From Auriscalpium vulgare (Eukaryota; Basidiomycota; Agaricomycetes; Russulales; Auriscalpiaceae), in the NCBI GenBank assembly GCA_019915015.1, contig JAHBBC010000011.1, positions 186,001-250,000 of the forward strand: a stretch of DNA of 64,000 nucleotides. Direction: 5' to 3'. Below, one piece after another: positions 11,257-21,800 of the stretch. Position numbers and translations under genes: made by a program. The notes beneath the pieces are model-generated. The model was not told the DNA's origin. It saw only the letters and a program-made list of their open reading frames with translations, and made no database searches. The stretch's first letter is position 1. Each line of letters begins with the position of its first letter.

Positions 11257-12101
11257 ATGCGACGCGCGGTCCCGCCAGCTCCTTCGCAGCCGCCGCCCCC
11301 GATGTCACGACTCTCTTCCGGGCCCGTCGCAGACAGCCACTGGTTTGCCAGTGACTTCATCCTCGCGGCATCTCTGGTCATCATACAACCCTCCTCGGCG
11401 AAGGTCGTCATCGTGAATGACACGCACGATCAAAGTTGGTTCCTGCCACGCGGACGCAAGGATGTCGGCGAGAGCTTAGAGCAGTGTGCACTTCGGGAGG
11501 GGTTTGAAGAGGTTCAAATGATTGTACAGTATCTGAGACGTATCGAGTACTGACTTATTGTGTAGTCCGGATACCAAGCAGAGTTTCTGCCCATATATAC
11601 CCAATCGATCGCGCCCGTCGGTCCTGCAGCGCCCCCCGGGGCCCGTCATATGCCCAACACAGAGGCCATATTTGTCACTACTACCTATGCTAAACCGCGT
11701 CAAACCGAGAGAGGATTGCGCACGGGCCAAGAGTACATGGCGTTCTACTACGTCGGCCAGATTCCTCCCGACGCGGTGCGTTCCCCTTCAACCATAATCG
11801 GCCCGGTGCTGAGCCACAGCATGATTCTCAGGTCCGTCAGACGGGCACCGGTATGCCCGATGAGCAGTCGTACGTTGGCACACTCGTCGACATCGAGGAG
11901 GCGCTTCGGCGTCTAAGCGACCCGACGGACGCTTGGGTCACGCACACAGCGTTTTGGCTCTGGCAGCACACCCTCGAGGAACAGGAGAAAATGCGCAAGG
12001 AGGAGAAGAGAAAACGCGAGTTGGAGGAACAGTTACAGACAAAGGCACTGGTAGGACCGTCGAGCAAGCCGAATCGCCATAGCTTCTTTCGCTTCAGCTG
12101 A
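11257..12101 (+). CDS. Nudix hydrolase
   Basis: Three exons, 11257-11511, 11566-11775 and 11832-12101, giving 244 residues in one clean frame. The Nudix box spans the first intron: GRKDVGESLEQCALREGFEE, then SGY. This fits GX5EX7REUXEEXGU except that the U after RE is Gly. The fold start FILAASLVII and the strand KVVIVNDTHDQSWFLPRG precede it. Nudix enzymes hydrolyse nucleoside diphosphates linked to another moiety; the substrate cannot be told from this sequence, though the ending resembles fungal diphosphoinositol-type or uncharacterised Nudix proteins. The C-terminus adds a charged coiled coil (EEQEKMRKEEKRKRELEEQL) and a basic tail. The first donor is GTTCAA, weaker than usual, but the downstream branch site CTGAC and acceptor are good. 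Confidence 0.88.
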
Positions 12102-13470
12102 GTTTCGCCTGCTCCTTGGACTCATGAACTTACTGTATAACAGACAGGCTCAGACAATGTCTTGCCCCGCCCCGTGTATCATCGCTTCTGAACGTGTAGT
12201 CCAGCTCGCATCTTCCTCGTTGTCTGTCTCCTATGTTGGTGAATTGATTGCTCTACTTATCGCTTCACAAATCACAACCCGATCCGTCCTACAGTACTGT
12301 CTGATACCGTTGACGGCAACATGCTTCGCATACCCATCATACCGGTTTCTTCGTGGATTCTGTTGACACATGATTTTTGGTATGTCCGTCGCTTGTTCAA
12401 GATGGTCATATTGCGGATGCATTATGTTTCATCTGCAACACATGAGCGTCCAAGCATTTAGCAACAATAACCTTGCTCTGCCCTTCTCGCTGACTGACGG
12501 GGACGAGCGTGCAGGCCATCCTATGATTTACGCGGCCATTGACTGGAGACAACCATGCATGCGGGCTGTCGATTACTGCTGCTAGTCTACGTTGTTCAAC
12601 CGGTTGGCATTTACCCATGCCGGCGACGTGTTGGAGGCGCTGTGCTGCTGCACGCTCTGTGTTCGCGCCGCATAGCCTTACGGCTAAGTAGCGGCTCATG
12701 AGAACCCACATCGCGTACCTCAGTCCTTGAAGCCGCGGAACTCGAAGGACGACTCAAACGAGTCAGAGCTCCTGATCGATGCCTAACCCCGCTGGGTCGG
12801 TTGAGTGTCGCATTCTCTTTTGCGAGTTCGAGGCGGGGGTCCTGCGCATCTGATTCGAAACATACACCTCACCCCGACTGATTGTATGATGTATTGGTAC
12901 TTCATTTTCGGCGCTTTCTGTTTACACCCGCTGGACCAGTGGAGTTCGAGACATAAGTATGCAGCTTTCAGCGCAGAACATAGACCCGGCCGGCGTCGTG
13001 CGGCGGCGACCGTGTACGTAACAGTCTTGGAGCCCGTCCCCAGATACGACATGTCAAGCGATGCGCGACGTTAGCGATGGGTGATCTTGCTTCACAGGTG
13101 CAGAAAGTTTGGAGTCACGCACTGCCAAGCTAGCTACAAGATAGGGCGTCGATCGGAATACACGCCAATGGAGGATAGGCGCAAGGCTGCGCGACCTCCG
13201 ATCGCGAAAAGGGATACGTATGGGGATACAGTGGACACATACGGGAAGAGGAAGGTGAGATCTACAGAGATACATGAGGCTGGAGAAGGGGCTTGCTACA
13301 GAGAGAAATTTGCGACTAGTGGCGTTTGCGCCTGTTACAGGACAGCGGATGGGGAGACGAGAACTTCTTCTTGAAACAGGATCCATGGAAATCTGGGATA
13401 GTGCAGCTGTCAGATTCATGGCGATGCTTCAATGGAAAGCGCGGACATCATACCCACCTATTGGCCGTCA
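12102..13470. other. Intergenic region, about 1.37 kb
   Basis: Between the Nudix stop and the stop of the minus-strand membrane protein gene. Short frames only; no motif, repeat or tRNA recognised. The plus-strand frame 13274-13753 overlaps the membrane-protein exon in antisense and is not called. Confidence 0.5.
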
Positions 13471-15333
13471 TCACAGCGCGAGGCCGACTCCAACGTCGCG
13501 GCTGATCCCCTTCCGCTGGCTGGTCGAATCGCGCTCACCAGCGCCGTGGAGAGCTTCTGTGATAGTGGCGGATGATGCTGCGGGAACATGGGCGCCGAGG
13601 CGCGGGGAAGAGATGGACGCCAAAGCGCTTTCCGCAGCTGTTGTTGAGGGATCGAGAATCCGGCTGGAAGCGCTGCCCTCTGCCGAATTGCCTCCCGCCG
13701 CGCTCGGCGTGCCCCCCGCATCCGACGGGCGACGACTGCCTCCAGCGGTGTAGCGTGTCATCGATGGAGGCGAGGAGAGCGACACTGCTTCCCGTTCACG
13801 GGAAGGCGACTCGGAATCTCCTGGAAAAGACGATTGAGTGGATGGAGCCGGCCTAGACAAAATCGAACTGTCGCTTTTGAGGCGCATTGGCGGCGAGGTG
13901 ATACCCTGCGGGGTGGGTGCCTCCTCCTCCGAATGGGAGGGGAAATCCTGGATGGGCAGCGCATGCGGCGCTCCCTCGGATCCCTGCCGCGCCAGAGCGC
14001 GGCCTCCGTTTCGAGGATCTGCACCTGGCCGCTCCGAGTCGCCGGGTATGTGAGATTCAGAATCACGAGGAGGAGGCGTCGTGCTCGGCCACCTTGAGTC
14101 GAATAGGCTGCCACTGAACAGGTGGCGGTGCCATTGGGTAGTCTGTTGGCGCGAGCGGCGGCGGGTGTAAAATACGCAGATAGTGAGGAGAACAGTAAGG
14201 AAGACTAGAGTGCCCACGATCCCCGCGATCAACGCAATGTTACGGGGAGATGAGAGCTGACGGCGGTGAAAGATACAAATGGAGCATACATGAGCAGTCA
14301 GCGAACACGAGCCGCTTACACATGTCAGAATTCTTACTTTGTATCGCCAATGGGAGGTGCGTAAGACGTTGCTTGACCGGAAGTGGTTGTGGCTGGAACG
14401 TTCGAAGATATGGGCGCACTGGAAGTCTGAGTCGGTGGACTGGACTGCGTGAAACCAGCCGTCGAACTAGTCGCAACAGGTGCGGGGCGTTCCTGGATGG
14501 CGGTCAGATTCTCGGCTTGATCCTTTGACGAGCTACATGCCGACCAATTCGCCCCGTGTGAGTGAGGGCGTCGGAGGGTTGAAACGATCAGGAGGAAACA
14601 TGCGGGTACTGGCACTTACGTGGCAGGTGCGGGGTCTGACGTTGTGTGCGCCGAGTCCGAGACTCTGGACGCTTCTGCGACAGGTTGCTGCGTCGAAGCC
14701 TGAGCTTGACCAGCATATGCGGCAAAGGCTTCGGTGACAGCGGGCTCTGAAGTTGCGGGCTCGGTGACCGTAACGGTAGCAGTGCTGTGATATGAAGCTA
14801 AGAACAGTTCGGTTGACACGATGGTGGTGAAAGCTGTGGTGAGACTTGTAGGAGGAGGATATCGGTCCGTTGAAGTTGTCCTGAGTGTTTCAAGGTAGAG
14901 ATCGGTCTTAGGAGCTGTACTAGCGCTAGTAGCGGAGATGATCGTCGCAGAACTGGTAAATAAGGAAAGTTATTTAAGGATCCTCCGTGTATCACGTATT
15001 CTTAGCTAACCTAAATAACGACGTTGTCGTATAAGTTTCTGTTGATGCCGAAGACGAACTCAACGGTCTAGCTCTGTGTCGGACACAGGTGTCAAATGAG
15101 GCGCCGCAGATCCTGACATATAGGCTCACGTTTCATTGTCTGCAGTTTCAGTCGGTCAATGCAAGAGTTTGAATGGTGTGCTGCGGCTTACCCAACCGTT
15201 TGAAGAATCCAGCTGCTTGCCTATTGCCCTCTGCATGCACGAGATGACAATTGATGTCGGCATGTTTTCGCAGGCCCCTCGCGACGGCAGCACCGGCCCA
15301 TAGAGCAAATGTAGAGATGGTGGCCAGCAACAT
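13471..15333 (-). CDS. Ser/Thr-rich single-pass membrane protein (mucin-like ectodomain)
   Basis: Secure exons: about 14957-14620 and 14532-14338 (Ser/Thr/Pro-rich ectodomain with repeated TVTVTEP- and SSAP-type segments) and 14256-13471. The last exon starts before the membrane helix ALIAGIVGTLVFLTVLLTI, followed by the stop-transfer signal YTRRRSR and a cytosolic tail rich in Ser, Pro and charged residues. The architecture is that of fungal wall-sensor or mucin-like proteins; no enzyme domain is visible. A start at 15333 gives a good signal peptide (MLLATISTFALWAGAAVARG), but the exons joining it to 14957 are not resolved. The 14532-14338 to 14256 junction keeps frame only if the GGGG run 14244-14247 is one base short. 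Confidence 0.6.
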
Positions 15334-17072
15334 ACGTCACCAAAGGAGGTTGGGTTGTTGGTAAATGATGCAGCTCGCCAGGAGCCCGCAAAAACGAAGA
15401 GACTTGGGAGGGCCAGCCTTGAGGTCGTGGAGGTAGAGACAGAGAGGGCGTGCCTCAGTGATGAATATCATCCCCTCAGCTATGAAGAAGCTGCCTGGAC
15501 ATATGTGTCCACTACAGGTTAGCCGGCGGGTCAGAGGCGCGTGACGCCGCCTTCTTCAGTTCCTTTCGCCGAGGTCGTTAGGACGACTGCACTCGTGAGA
15601 AGTGGGCTCGTTCATGTCGGGGACGCGGACGGTGCTATGAGTTATCCGATCACGACAAGGAAGCATCCTCGAAGACGCACTCGGCGAGCTTGCCAACGGA
15701 TCGTTACGTTCAATAAGGAGCCCCATCGATTATTGACTGAACACCGGCGGTGAGCGTCGGCAATGGTCTGCGATACATGCACGAAGAAGAGCAGTTCTAT
15801 AAAAGAAAAATTAACATCGTTAAGAGTATAACACCGCGATGATTGATTCATTAGCGGCGTGCTGGGATGAGGAGAACTCACGAAGGAGTCCCCCCCGGGC
15901 CCGGGCGGGGGCCTTCTGAATGGTCGGGCGCTTATTGTTGGCGGATTAAGGCAGAGCCATAGAATACTATGCACGGTTACCTGTGTCCAGAAGAAACTCT
16001 TATATTCAGAACGACTGTCTTCTGATACCATAAGGTCAAGCTACGGAGACTAGAAGAAACTTCATTATGTTAAATATGTAGAAAGCCAGGCCAGGGTGCA
16101 ATAAATTATCGTCATGTTAGTCAGCGAGTCGGCTTGGAAAGTCCTGTTCCCAACCTCTTCGACCGACTCCGTCACTCCTCCACCTCAAAGTCCTCAACAG
16201 CAAGTGACGGTAGTGCTGCCGAGTCGGACGAGTCGTGGCCCATTTTTTCGGAGTATGCCTTCCCTTTTACTGCGGTCTGCACTTATCATCGAGCCATCTC
16301 ACCGTCGTCTATGCGTCGCCCTACTCAGCTCGCCCGGTGAATTCAGACCCAGGAGAATTTGTAACAGGTCTGCAAGCCCCAAACATTCGTGATGAGCTCT
16401 AATCAACTTTCGTTTCTGCTGAGTTTCCTTTTTCTACCCGCACCGCATCGTCTAGAGTTGTGTGAGGGTTGGCTTACACAAGATACGCGTCAATAACGCG
16501 TCAATAACGCGTCAATATACAAGACGCGTCGCAGCCTCAGCCGTCGAATCTACTTCGCCTGCACATTGAGCCCCCGCGAAATATTACATTCTTGCGACAT
16601 TGGGCCTCGTAGCTCTGATTAATATGAAAATGCGTCTCCCAGCCTTGCTCTGCATGATGCACCGTTAGCTGCAGGGCCACTGAATAGGTACAATCAATCG
16701 CGATACAGACCCATCAAATAATCCCGCTAAATTTGCTAGAACTTCCTAGTCACCGTGGCTGACCTTACGCACAAAAGAAAGTTGTTATAATAAGTAACTT
16801 CCCACAAATCTCAAAGCATTCTGACATCGCAGGATCGAGTCAAAAATTGCGACACCCGAGATGGTTAGTAATAGTTCGATTCTCCTCATATATTTTAGCC
16901 CACCCAGTAGCAGTATTACCCGCTGGATGCGGCACACGCATGCTCTCAAGCCCGTCGTACCCGAGCTGTGGACAATTGGAAGATTATGATTCGCTGATGT
17001 AAACGGCCACGGAAGCGCTCGGCAGTAAAACCGCGCCAAACCCATCGGTCCGCCGCCTTCGTCTCTTCAACC
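15334..17072. other. Intergenic region, AT-richer, with ACGCGT cluster
   Basis: Divergent spacer between the membrane protein and the Cdc20-like gene. No convincing coding frame. It holds a short tandem repeat with ACGCGT boxes (separate entry) about 550 bp before the Cdc20-like start. Confidence 0.55.
16485..16529. promoter_or_regulatory. Cluster of four ACGCGT (MCB-like) boxes
   Basis: ACGCGT occurs at 16485-16490, 16496-16501, 16507-16512 and 16524-16529. The first three are units of an 11-bp direct repeat (ACGCGTCAATA). ACGCGT is the MluI cell-cycle box bound by MBF-type factors (Mbp1/Swi6, Cdc10/Res1) in fungi. The next gene downstream is a Cdc20-like cell-cycle regulator, which makes a regulatory role plausible, but no experimental support is visible. 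Confidence 0.45.
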
Positions 17073-18683
17073 ATGTCTGCTCTCCCTCTACTAGCCTCAA
17101 CGTCTACGGGCCTTGACATCAGGTGTGTGGCGAATGAGTATTCCAGACGAGGTTCTGATGTATCGTAGTGCGAGCTTCATCACGCCCGTTGGATTCGCCC
17201 GCGAACATCCGCTGTTGGATGATGATGAGAGGGAGCGGAAGCGACCGAGACTCTCAGAGTCGTTTCTCGACTTGAGGGACTCCTTTATTTATGGCGCACC
17301 GATACCTGCACGCCAATTGGTGCGCCCCATCACCGGTCGCTACATGTCTTTCACTAATCCCACGTCTCCCAGCGAGAGCGCACGCGGCCAAGTGATACCC
17401 CTGCAACTCGACACCGTGCCTCTCTCAGCCGTGCGTCGTCACTAGCGCTGATCTCAGTGCCCAGTACCCCCTCCCCTTCTGTCCGATCAATGTCTCCCGC
17501 TGTTGCTGCATACCCCGATACCTCTGCGAAACACCACCTCCGCAACAGCAAACTGACGATCGATTTCCACGGCGCCGACGACACGACATGGCCCGCGAGC
17601 TGGTCGACGACGAACATGTTCGTGTTTGCTCGCGGGAACCGCGTGCACATCAAGGACCTGACGACACCGAACTCTGCGGTGTCCGGGCTCGTGAAGCTCA
17701 AGGACACGCACGGGGACCTGCGTGTGATCGAGTGCGCAGGTATCGATGCGCGGCACACGGTCGCGCTCGGCACGTCCAAAGGCCTCGTGCAGGTGTGGGA
17801 TTTGGCGACTAAGAAGATGACGGCGAGCTGGTGGACGAAGCCAGTGACGGCGATGAAGTGGGCGGGGCCCATGCTTTCGGTTGGCAGTGAGAAGGGCACG
17901 ATCCGCCACTTTGACACGCGAGTGAAGGAGGCGGGCAAGATGAAGGACCAGGTGCGCAAGGTGCTGCGGCACCAGGCACGCATCGGCAGCCTCGCATGGA
18001 ACCACGACGGGCGGGTCCTCGCCAGCGGAGACGAGAGTGGCGTCGTGTACTGCTGGGATGCGCGCCAGAATGCCCCGCTGGATGTGGGTGACCTTGTGCA
18101 GCGCCGGCGGAAGATGCAGCATGCTGGCGCAGTCAAGGCAAGTGATGTGTTTTCCGCCGGTCGCCACTAGTCCTTACGTTGATTTTAGGCCCTCGCGTGG
18201 TGCCCCTGGTCTCTGAAGGTCCTTGCGTCTGGAGACGCAGCTGCCAACGGCTCTGGCACTATCCGCTTGTGGAACGTCAATGAGACCTCCCAGAAGCCGC
18301 CTATACCGGATGCGCTAGAGCTTGACGCACAGATCACGTCCCTCCAGTGGTCCTCACAATGCAAGGAGCTACTCAGCACCCACGGAGCCGCACGGGTTCC
18401 AGAAGAAGCAACGCTATTCACGATCACTACGCCCATCTCGGCCCATCCTCCTCCACCGACACTCGCCAACTCTGTTGCCGTTCACTCGTACCCCACGCTG
18501 ACGCATGTCACAACACTGTACCCGGCGACGACGCCATTGGCAGGGAGCATTCTCAGCCCCAACGGGCAGCGCATCGCTTTTGCAGTGCCCGCGGAAAAGC
18601 AGTTACGCATCTGGGATGTATGGGGCAAGCGGAAGGAGTTGAAGAGGCAACGCAGTGTCGTGGAGATCGGGGGAATTCGATGA
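17073..18683 (+). CDS. Cdc20/Cdh1-family APC/C activator, WD40
   Basis: WD40 co-activator that presents substrates to the anaphase-promoting complex. Exons 17073-17122, 17169-18137 and 18189-18683, about 504 residues. The propeller reads WSTTNMFVFARGNRVHI, GLVQVWDLAT, LRHQARIGSLAWNHDGRVLA, VVYCWDAR and, across the second intron, AVKALAWCPWSLKVLASG. The last is a diagnostic Cdc20 motif. The protein ends in Gly-Gly-Ile-Arg: the C-terminal Ile-Arg tail that docks on the APC/C TPR subunits. No canonical C box (DRFIP/DRYIP) is seen in the N-terminus, so this may be a divergent or meiotic (Ama1-like) member. The second intron has a GC donor (GCAAGT). Frame needs one extra base near 17442 (CACTAG). 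Confidence 0.82.
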
Positions 18684-18882
18684 TCCATTTGTACGTCTTT
18701 TATGTCCTCCTGATGATGTGTTGTTGTACCGCGAGTGTAACAGAGTGTACACTTAGTGAAGTGCTGTTGTGTATCTTCTGAGCCAGGGGCAGAATAAATC
18801 AAATACAGTATTATCAGACCTATCGGCTACATTATAATAAGATGATTACTACAAAGAATGACGGTCGTAGAGATAGAGAAGT

Positions 18883-21800
18883 CTACGACTTTGAAGTCTC
18901 CTCCTGGCAGTACGTCCATGCGGTGCCGTGTTTGTATCTCCGGAGGTCAACCACTGTCTCTGCCGCACCCATAACACCCAAGGTCTGCGGCATCCACAGA
19001 CCCTTTCGGTACGTCGGCGGAATCCAGAAGAGAGCCTCCGACTTGGCCCCACGCACCCAACCATCTTCCAGCGTCGAATTATCGCAGAATATGCCCTCCT
19101 CGTCCACCGCACAGAACTCGAGGCCGCCCTTGCGCCGCGTGAAGCTCTCCGGCCACGTCACGCGCCTATCCAGGTTGAGCTCCCACACGGCCACCGAATT
19201 GTCTGCTGACCCGCTGACGAGGCGCTGCCCGTCGCTCGACACATCAACGCTCAGGATCTTGTTCGAGTGCCCACGCAGTGGCATGGATAACGCAGCACCG
19301 GATTCAGCATCCCAGATCCGAAGTGTGGCGTCCTCGCCCCCCGAGATGATTTGTTTTCCGTCTGGAGAGAACAAGACCGAGCGGACGGGTCCCGTGTGCC
19401 CCTTCGCTATGGAGACTAAAGTTTCACCCGTGGATACGTCCCACACACGCGTCGGGGTATTGTCTCCAGCGGATACCAAGCGGTTCCCGTCTGGCGCAAA
19501 AGCCACGGACAACACGGCCCCCTGACCTTCGAATGTTCTCCTTGGTTGGAGGGATGCAGACGGTACTATCCTCTCCATAGAAGATCGGGTGGGGTTCAAA
19601 TCCGTTGTCTCGAGGAGGACGACGTCGTAAACGATGATGTCTCCAGCAGCCGAAGCAGAGACCACCTGCGAGCCATCCGGGGAGAAGGCCACGGAGTTGA
19701 TGTCCCTCGAACTCGAATGTGCAGAGACCACTTTCAGCTGTCTTACTGTGGAAGCGTTAGTGACGTCCCACAGTCGGACGGTCGAGTCCTCCCCGCCTGC
19801 GAGAATATGAATCAACCATCATTGTAGGACATCCGATATGTACTCACCTGAGACCAGACGTCTACCATTGGGTGAGAACGATATTGATAAGACAGCTCCT
19901 ACATGCCCACGAAGAGGCTCTCCTACACTTTCTCCGGTCCGCCCATTCCAGAGGCGAATTGTACCGTCGTCAGAGCCTGACAGAGCGGTGTCAGTATATC
20001 CAACAGAAATACTGAAAAAATGACATACACGAAGCCAGGAGCTCTCCATCTGAAGAGTAGCAGACTTCGCGTACCCAATCTTCGTGGCTGGATAAGGCTG
20101 GATAGCGCTCAGTCCCGGTGGAGACATCTTGGACTTGCACAGTGGAGTCATCCCCTCCAGATGCGACATAGCTACTGTCTGGAGACAGCACGACACAATG
20201 AACCTTATAGACCAGCGGTTAGTATTTAAACAGACGGCTAGGGTAACGCTAGTGTACCCAGTCCCCATGGGCAGAGAACGTTGAGGAACGTGAAAAGCTG
20301 CGTGGCTCGATATCCCAGATGCGGATCGTGCCGTCTACAAGTGAAGTCAATCAGACCGACAAAAAGAAGGAAGGAAAATCAAGTCACCGAGCGATGCCGA
20401 AATAACAGAGCTCCCATCCGGCGAGAACTTCACGGCGTGGATGTGTTCGACGTGTCCGTAGAGTGGCCCAGACAGCACAGCACCAGTCTCCACATTGAAC
20501 ACATAGATCGCTTTGTCTTGAGCACCAGTTACGATATATTTGCCGTCAAAAGACCAGGCAACGGCTTTTACATATGCTGTGTGCCCCTTCAACGGCTGGA
20601 AGACGACTTGGCCCGTCTCCACATCCCAGATGAGAGTGGTGTTGTCATCCGACGAACTAGCAAGGTAACGGCCATCTGTAGAATATGCCAAGGCATTCAC
20701 CTATGTCTTCATTAGCAATGAAACAAATATGCGCGAAGCCCGCAGACGAACCCAATCGCTGTGCTGTTGCATAATTGGATGTACAGGGAGACCTGTCTCG
20801 ATGCTCCAGATGACTACCGTCCGATCGTTGGAGCCCGAAGCAATATGTTTTCCGTCCGGACTGAAGCACACAGCCCTGACGGATCCATTGTGCTGGCCTT
20901 GAAGGGGTCCGCAGACGCTTTCCCGGTCTCAACGTCCCAGACCCAGACTGCATGACCCTTGAGCAAGACGCGACCTGTAGCAAGAACCAAACTCACCAGT
21001 ATTGTCGTCTGAACCGGATGCTATGAGCCGTCCGTCGGACGAGAATGCGACTCCGAAGATGTCGTCCGTGTGGCCTGTCAATGGTCCGATCACAGGCTTG
21101 CCGGTCGAGGCATCCCAGATGTAGATATTTCGGTCACTGCCCCTGTCACGACACGTGTTCCGTCGGCGGAGAAAGCGGTAGAACGAATCGTGTGGTCGTC
21201 GGGAGTCTCGAACGCCAGGGATTCGACCTGATTAGAGTCAGGTTGCCATTTCCAAATGAAGGCGCCGTCAGCGCTCAGAATCGTCGCTTTGTCCTGGAGA
21301 GGAAGGACCAGTGTTTGGAACGGTCCCGTCGACTCTTGAGTTGGTCTCCACATTGGGAGCGCGTGCATGTCCCACACACGTATGCTGGCGTCCTCACCCC
21401 CTGCGTCCCATCAATGCCGGTGCAAGAGACATAGACATTGCGAGACTGACCCGAGAAAACCTGACGCATGTCTGGCGAGAACGTGACTGACGCCACGGCA
21501 GCGCTGTGGCCTTGCAAAGGCTCGCAGTATCGTTTCCCAGTCTCCGCAGTCCAAATTCTCACAGTACAGTCGTCGGAGCCTGCCATCGTGGTCAACATGA
21601 TACACTGTCCCGGTTACCAGAGTGATATACGAACCTGAAAGAAGCAGCTTGTTGTCGGGGAGAAGGCAAGGCCGCGTATAGACTGTCTCAGCGTCAGGTC
21701 GCAGTAAGCAAAGGTACGTAGCTCCACTTACACCTTTGTGTGCAGTGATCGGAGAGCCATGCCTTGCCATTGTGTCCATGTCATAAATGAATATCTGGCA

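Noticed and set aside
13274..13753. 159-codon plus-strand frame
   Set aside because: Antisense shadow of the cytosolic tail exon of the minus-strand membrane protein.
17354..18136. 260-codon minus-strand frame
   Set aside because: Antisense of the Cdc20-like WD40 exon, whose sense strand matches the family throughout.
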